From assembly GCF_022458865.1 (NCBI RefSeq), contig NZ_JAJNMU010000020.1, forward strand, positions 62,001 to 126,000: 64,000 nucleotides of DNA, read 5' to 3'. Source of the stretch: Paenibacillus periandrae. GTDB lineage: Bacteria > Bacillota > Bacilli > Paenibacillales > NBRC-103111. A model generated the notes under the pieces. The model was not told the DNA's origin, made no database searches, and was given only the letters and a program-made list of their open reading frames with translations. Every line of letters begins with the position of its first letter. Within the stretch, counting starts at the first letter, position 1. The position numbers and the translations under genes are program-made. Of the stretch, positions 61,105 to 64,000 are shown piece by piece.

Positions 61105-62705
61105 CAGACTGTCTAACAATTATTAAAAATATCTATTTTGGGCATGAAAATGGATTTCCTTTATCGAATCTCTGTATCTAAGGAGATGAGCGCATATGCC
61201 TTTTATTTCAGGTGAAGATAGACATCAGATTCATTTACTGCCCTATACGTTGGAAGACTTTGTAGAAGAAGAAAATCCTGTTCGAGTTATCGATGCTTAT
61301 GTGGATAGCTTGCCCCTAGAAGAATTGGGGTTCCAGGTGTATTCAGGCTCTAAAGCGGGGCAAAAACCTTACCGTCGACAAGAGCTTCTCAAGCTCTATC
61401 TTTACTGCTATATGAACGGCATTCGTTCCTCTCGCAAGATGGAAATCGAGACGAAAAGAAATACGGAATTGATGTGGCTCATTGGTAAGCTCCAGCCGGA
61501 CCACGGCACTTTATCTGCTTTCATGAAGAGTAACCAAATGGCCATAAAAAAACTGTTTAAAGAATTTACCTTAATGTTAAAAGGTTTCGGGTTAATCAAT
61601 GGTCAACTTGTCGCCATTGACGGCACAAAATTAAAGGCGGATTGCTCTAAAAAGAAACACTATAATGACAGCATTATCTGTAGGAAACTTGAGTATATCG
61701 ATGAAAAAATCGATGCCTATTTGCGCGCCTTTCTAACAGAAGACAATCGCCTCAAAAAACAGGAAATCACTGAAAAATTAGAGGTCTATCAAGAGAGAAT
61801 GCACGAGCTGCAGGTAATGAAACAAGAACTCAAGGAAACCGGGGAAAACCAGCTCTGCATTACTGATCCCGATGCCAAATCAATGAAAACCAACGGGAAG
61901 CACGAAGTTTGTTTCAATGTTCAAACTGCGGTGGACAGCATGTATAAATTGATCGTGGACTGCGATACGGTCAATGATGTTAACGATCAAGGGCAACTGT
62001 CCAACATGGCAAAGAAGGCAAAGCAAGTTTTCCGTGATCAAAAAATTACAATTCTGGCCGATACAGGTTATTATAATTATCTTGAAATTATCGACGTTGT
62101 CGACGAAAACACCGAACTCTTAATAAAACCATAGAAGGGAAAGCACGACAAAATAGCTAACGGATTTGATAAAGAAAACTTTGAGTATGATGCCACAAAC
62201 GATAGGTATATCTGCCCATTGGGTTATGAATTGCCTTTCAGATGGAATGGAAAACAGGATGGGAAAGAGTACAAGCGTTATACCTGTGAAGCCTTCGATA
62301 TTTGCGGGCAAAAGGATCCCTGCACGACTGCCAAAGGCGGAAGGTCGGTAACCCGACTGACGAACGAAGAATTGATCGAACAGGTTGCTGAAAATACACG
62401 TAGTCAAAGTCAAGTCTATAAACAAAGAGCAGCAATTGTTGAGCACCCTTTCGGGACGATAAAACGTCACTGGGGGTATACTTACTTTTTAACACGAGGG
62501 TTGGCATCAGTAGGCACTGAGACCAATCTAATTTGTCTTGCCTATAATCTTAAGAGAATGATCAAAATAAAGGGAGTGAAGGAGCTCATACGTCTCTTTA
62601 GAGACCGAGCTTATTCGATTTTTATGATGCGCAACGTTAATTTGAGCAAAATTGCTTAAATCCATGTGTTTAAGGGTGCTCAGAAATCAATTGTTAGACA
62701 GTCTG
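61105..62705 (+). mobile_element. IS1182-type insertion sequence, 1601 bp
   Basis: Perfect 17-base terminal inverted repeats, CAGACTGTCTAACAATT (61105-61121) and its complement (62689-62705), with ACAT target duplications at 61101-61104 and 62706-62709. It contains a single transposase gene with one in-frame stop. It has inserted in domain V of a group II intron. Confidence 0.92.
61196..62659 (+). pseudogene. IS1182-family transposase with one in-frame TAG
   Basis: DDE transposase: ENPVRVIDAYVDSLPLEEL, YRRQELLKLYLYCYMNGIRS, LVAIDGTKLKADCSKKKHYN (first Asp), ILADTGYYNYLEI (second Asp), EHPFGTIKRHWGYTYFLTRG (Glu). The frame has TAG at 62132-62134 between ELLIKP and KGKHDKIANGFDKENF but is otherwise intact for 487 codons. 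Start at ATG 61196 behind AAGGAGATGAG. With that stop the element should be inactive unless the codon is read through. Confidence 0.88.
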
Positions 62706-62934
62706 ACATGCGGGTCCGCATACGGCGGTTCCTAAAGGTTAACGAATTTCCAGATAACGAGCCGTTAGACTAAGCAGCCCTTGATCTTTCCAGTAGGAAA
62801 GGTTAAGGGCGTTATTTATGTTTCGGGACATTTCCCAACATCCTCGGCGTGAATTCGCCATCTTCCATGCTGCCCATTCAAGTACACCTAGGGCACGAAG
62901 GTTCCTCAATCTACACGGAGATGTAAACCATACT
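62706..62934 (-). mobile_element. Group II intron, part 2: left arm of domain V and maturase tail
   Basis: Minus strand: CCGCCGTATGCGGACCCGCA is the left arm of domain V, upstream of which the end of the intron-encoded reverse transcriptase is found. The 5' side stops near 62934, where the 3' end of a second intron copy begins. It is only a fragment of the intron. Confidence 0.75.
62739..62925 (-). pseudogene. Group II intron reverse transcriptase/maturase, C-terminal remnant
   Basis: The minus strand encodes RLRNLRALGVLEWAAWKMAN, SRRGCWEMSRNINNAL and NLSYWKDQGLLSLTARYLEI before TAA at 62739-62741, matching the extreme C-terminus of group II intron maturases (EWAxxRxGxW...LSxTxxYLxI). The reverse transcriptase core is gone. 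Confidence 0.75.
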
Positions 62935-63045
62935 TATCGAGTAGGGGGAGGCGGCTAACCCCCGTCCTCTCACACCACCGTACATGCGGGGTACGCATAC
63001 GGGGTTCCAAAAGGTTAACAAAGCTTCAAATAACGCCCTACCGGA
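62935..63045 (-). mobile_element. Second group II intron 3' end in tandem
   Basis: On the minus strand CCCCGTATGCGTACCCCGCA, then TGTACGGTGGTGTGAGAGGA, and GGGGGTTAGCCGCCTCCCCC before CTACTCGAT: complete domain V and VI. Upstream the maturase tail is reduced to GRYLKLC and a stop, after which the sequence is unrelated. The same CTACTCGAT junction ends both copies. Confidence 0.75.
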
Positions 63046-63353
63046 CATGGGGTACACCTCCGTAAATGTTTGCAGGAGCAGTAATAACTTTCATCCGCTT
63101 TTATTTTTGCACCAGAACCTGAAGATCTTAGAAAAGCATTGGATCGGCATGACGGGAAGGTTTTACTTTTGCCCAACCATACAGGTATCCATAAGTTTTT
63201 TCTATGAGAACAAATAAGAAAAATGTATTATATTTATGTTTCTGTCTGTACTATCATTGTAAGTGAAAGAGAAAGCGCATACATTAGTAGGGACGAAGAG
63301 CGGTGGAATGAGTGGCTTGATCGCTCGCCGAAGTAACGGAAGGAGCCGTGCAT
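63046..63353. other. Intergenic region upstream of the aminotransferase
   Basis: No gene recognised. AAGGAGCC at about 63339 is the ribosome site of the next gene. Promoter not clear. Confidence 0.4.
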
Positions 63354-64000
63354 ATGGAAGATTTACCCTCAAAGCATAATTTCGAAGAGGTGATCAAACG
63401 CAGAGGCACAGACGCAAAAAAACATAACGTTTACCCGGAAGATATCATACCAATGGGGATTGCGGAAACGGATTTTAAATGCCCTCAGCCAATCATCGAT
63501 GCAATGGTCAATAGGGCGGAGCATGGGATTTACGGATATCCGTTAAACAGCACAAGCTTTAATCAAGCAGTAATAAAATGGCAAGGGGAAAGGTTTGAGT
63601 GGGAAATCGAGGAGGAATGGGTTGAGTTTGCTCCGGCTATCGTGACGGCGCTCGTCACTGCGATTCAAGCATTCACACATCCAGGTGATAAAGTTGTTAT
63701 CCAGACGCCCGTCTATCATCCGTTTCATTCCATTGTAACTAATAATGGGAGGATTAAGGCGGTCAATCAATTGATTTTGAAAGACGGAAAGTATCTTATT
63801 GATTTCGAAGATCTGGAATATCGACTAAAGGATCCGCGAACGAAGCTGATGCTATTGTGCAACCCGCATAATCCGGTCGGTCGGGTGTATACCCGTGAGG
63901 AATTACTGAAAATTGGCGAGCTATGCTTGAAGCATAATGTCATAGTAGCATCGGATGAAATTCATTCGGATCTTGTTTACTCAGGCCATAAACATATCCC
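63354..64000 (+). CDS. PatB/MalY-type PLP-dependent aminotransferase or C-S lyase (3' end outside window)
   Basis: First 215 residues of a fold-type I PLP enzyme. MGIAETDFKCPQPIIDAM, YGYPLNSTSFNQAVIKW, WVEFAPAIVTALVTAIQAF, IQTPVYHPFHSIVTNN and LLCNPHNPVGRVYTREEL are typical of the PatB/MalY cystathionine beta-lyase-like group; VIVASDEIHSDLVYSG holds the PLP-ring aspartate. The PLP-binding lysine lies beyond the right edge. ATG 63354 follows GGAAGGAGCC. Confidence 0.92.
   Translation, partial: MEDLPSKHNFEEVIKRRGTDAKKHNVYPEDIIPMGIAETDFKCPQPIIDAMVNRAEHGIYGYPLNSTSFNQAVIKWQGERFEWEIEEEWVEFAPAIVTALVTAIQAFTHPGDKVVIQTPVYHPFHSIVTNNGRIKAVNQLILKDGKYLIDFEDLEYRLKDPRTKLMLLCNPHNPVGRVYTREELLKIGELCLKHNVIVASDEIHSDLVYSGHKHI

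Noticed and set aside
61196..62659. Selenocysteine, pyrrolysine or stop-codon readthrough at the TAG in the IS1182 transposase.
   Set aside because: No pyrrolysine genes are present here, and the position (after ELLIKP) is not a conserved functional residue; a point mutation is the simplest explanation.
1..64000. CRISPR arrays, tRNA or rRNA genes.
   Set aside because: No regularly spaced direct repeats, cloverleaf-like sequences or rRNA signatures were seen on reading either strand.

Overview
The window looks like chromosomal DNA of a spore-forming, low-to-middle GC member of the Bacillota, most like Paenibacillus. The reasons are the LplB/LplC-type carbohydrate ABC permeases, a SpoVB-type flippase, a CotS-like spore-coat kinase tail, DUF3231 and DUF4023 proteins, strong AGGAGG ribosome sites, frequent TTG/GTG starts and typical Firmicute intrinsic terminators.

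Layout. 1-6.6 kb: a carbohydrate uptake and catabolism operon (two permeases, a binding lipoprotein, two Gfo/Idh/MocA dehydrogenases, a frameshifted creatininase-family gene, a broken acetyltransferase). 7-10.8 kb: nagB and nagA, separated by a deleted dehydrogenase, an IS110 remnant and the 5' part of a group II intron. 11-19.6 kb: a mosaic accessory region of dispersed repeats, transposase fragments, a large hybrid histidine kinase and several chimeric or truncated small genes. 19.6-39.8 kb: a respiratory and copper-handling island with two CydA-like membrane proteins (one fused to cytochrome c), SCO, CtaG, CopD-like, TauE/SafE-like and FixH/YtkA-like proteins, cytochromes c, a NarL-type two-component pair, NosD-NosL-NosY-NosF, a TlpA-like thioredoxin and a PepSY protein. 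No nosZ is present. 40-45.9 kb: SpoVB-like flippase, two cell-wall or spore-type hydrolases and a DUF2334 protein. 46-54 kb: a second degraded region of truncated genes, repeats and an orphan group II intron 3' end. 54-59.1 kb: an intact GntR-controlled sugar ABC operon with an endonuclease/exonuclease/phosphatase-family enzyme. 59.1-63.3 kb: a wrecked RND exporter, then group II intron 3' ends, one of them split by an IS1182-type element. 63.35 kb to the right edge: the start of a PatB/MalY-type aminotransferase.

The strongest unexplained signal is an 18-bp palindrome (about ATGACT-N6-AGTCAT) found ten times, all between 20.4 and 39.8 kb. In nine cases a -10 hexamer follows 21-23 bp downstream, which puts the palindrome centre near -42, as expected for an activator site. 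It appears to tie the whole respiratory/copper island into one regulon of its own.

Many genes carry single frameshifts, in-frame stops or internal deletions. Fragmented IS110, ISL3, Tn554-type and group II intron pieces show real decay by mobile elements. Some one-base frameshifts in otherwise well-conserved genes could instead be sequencing errors.
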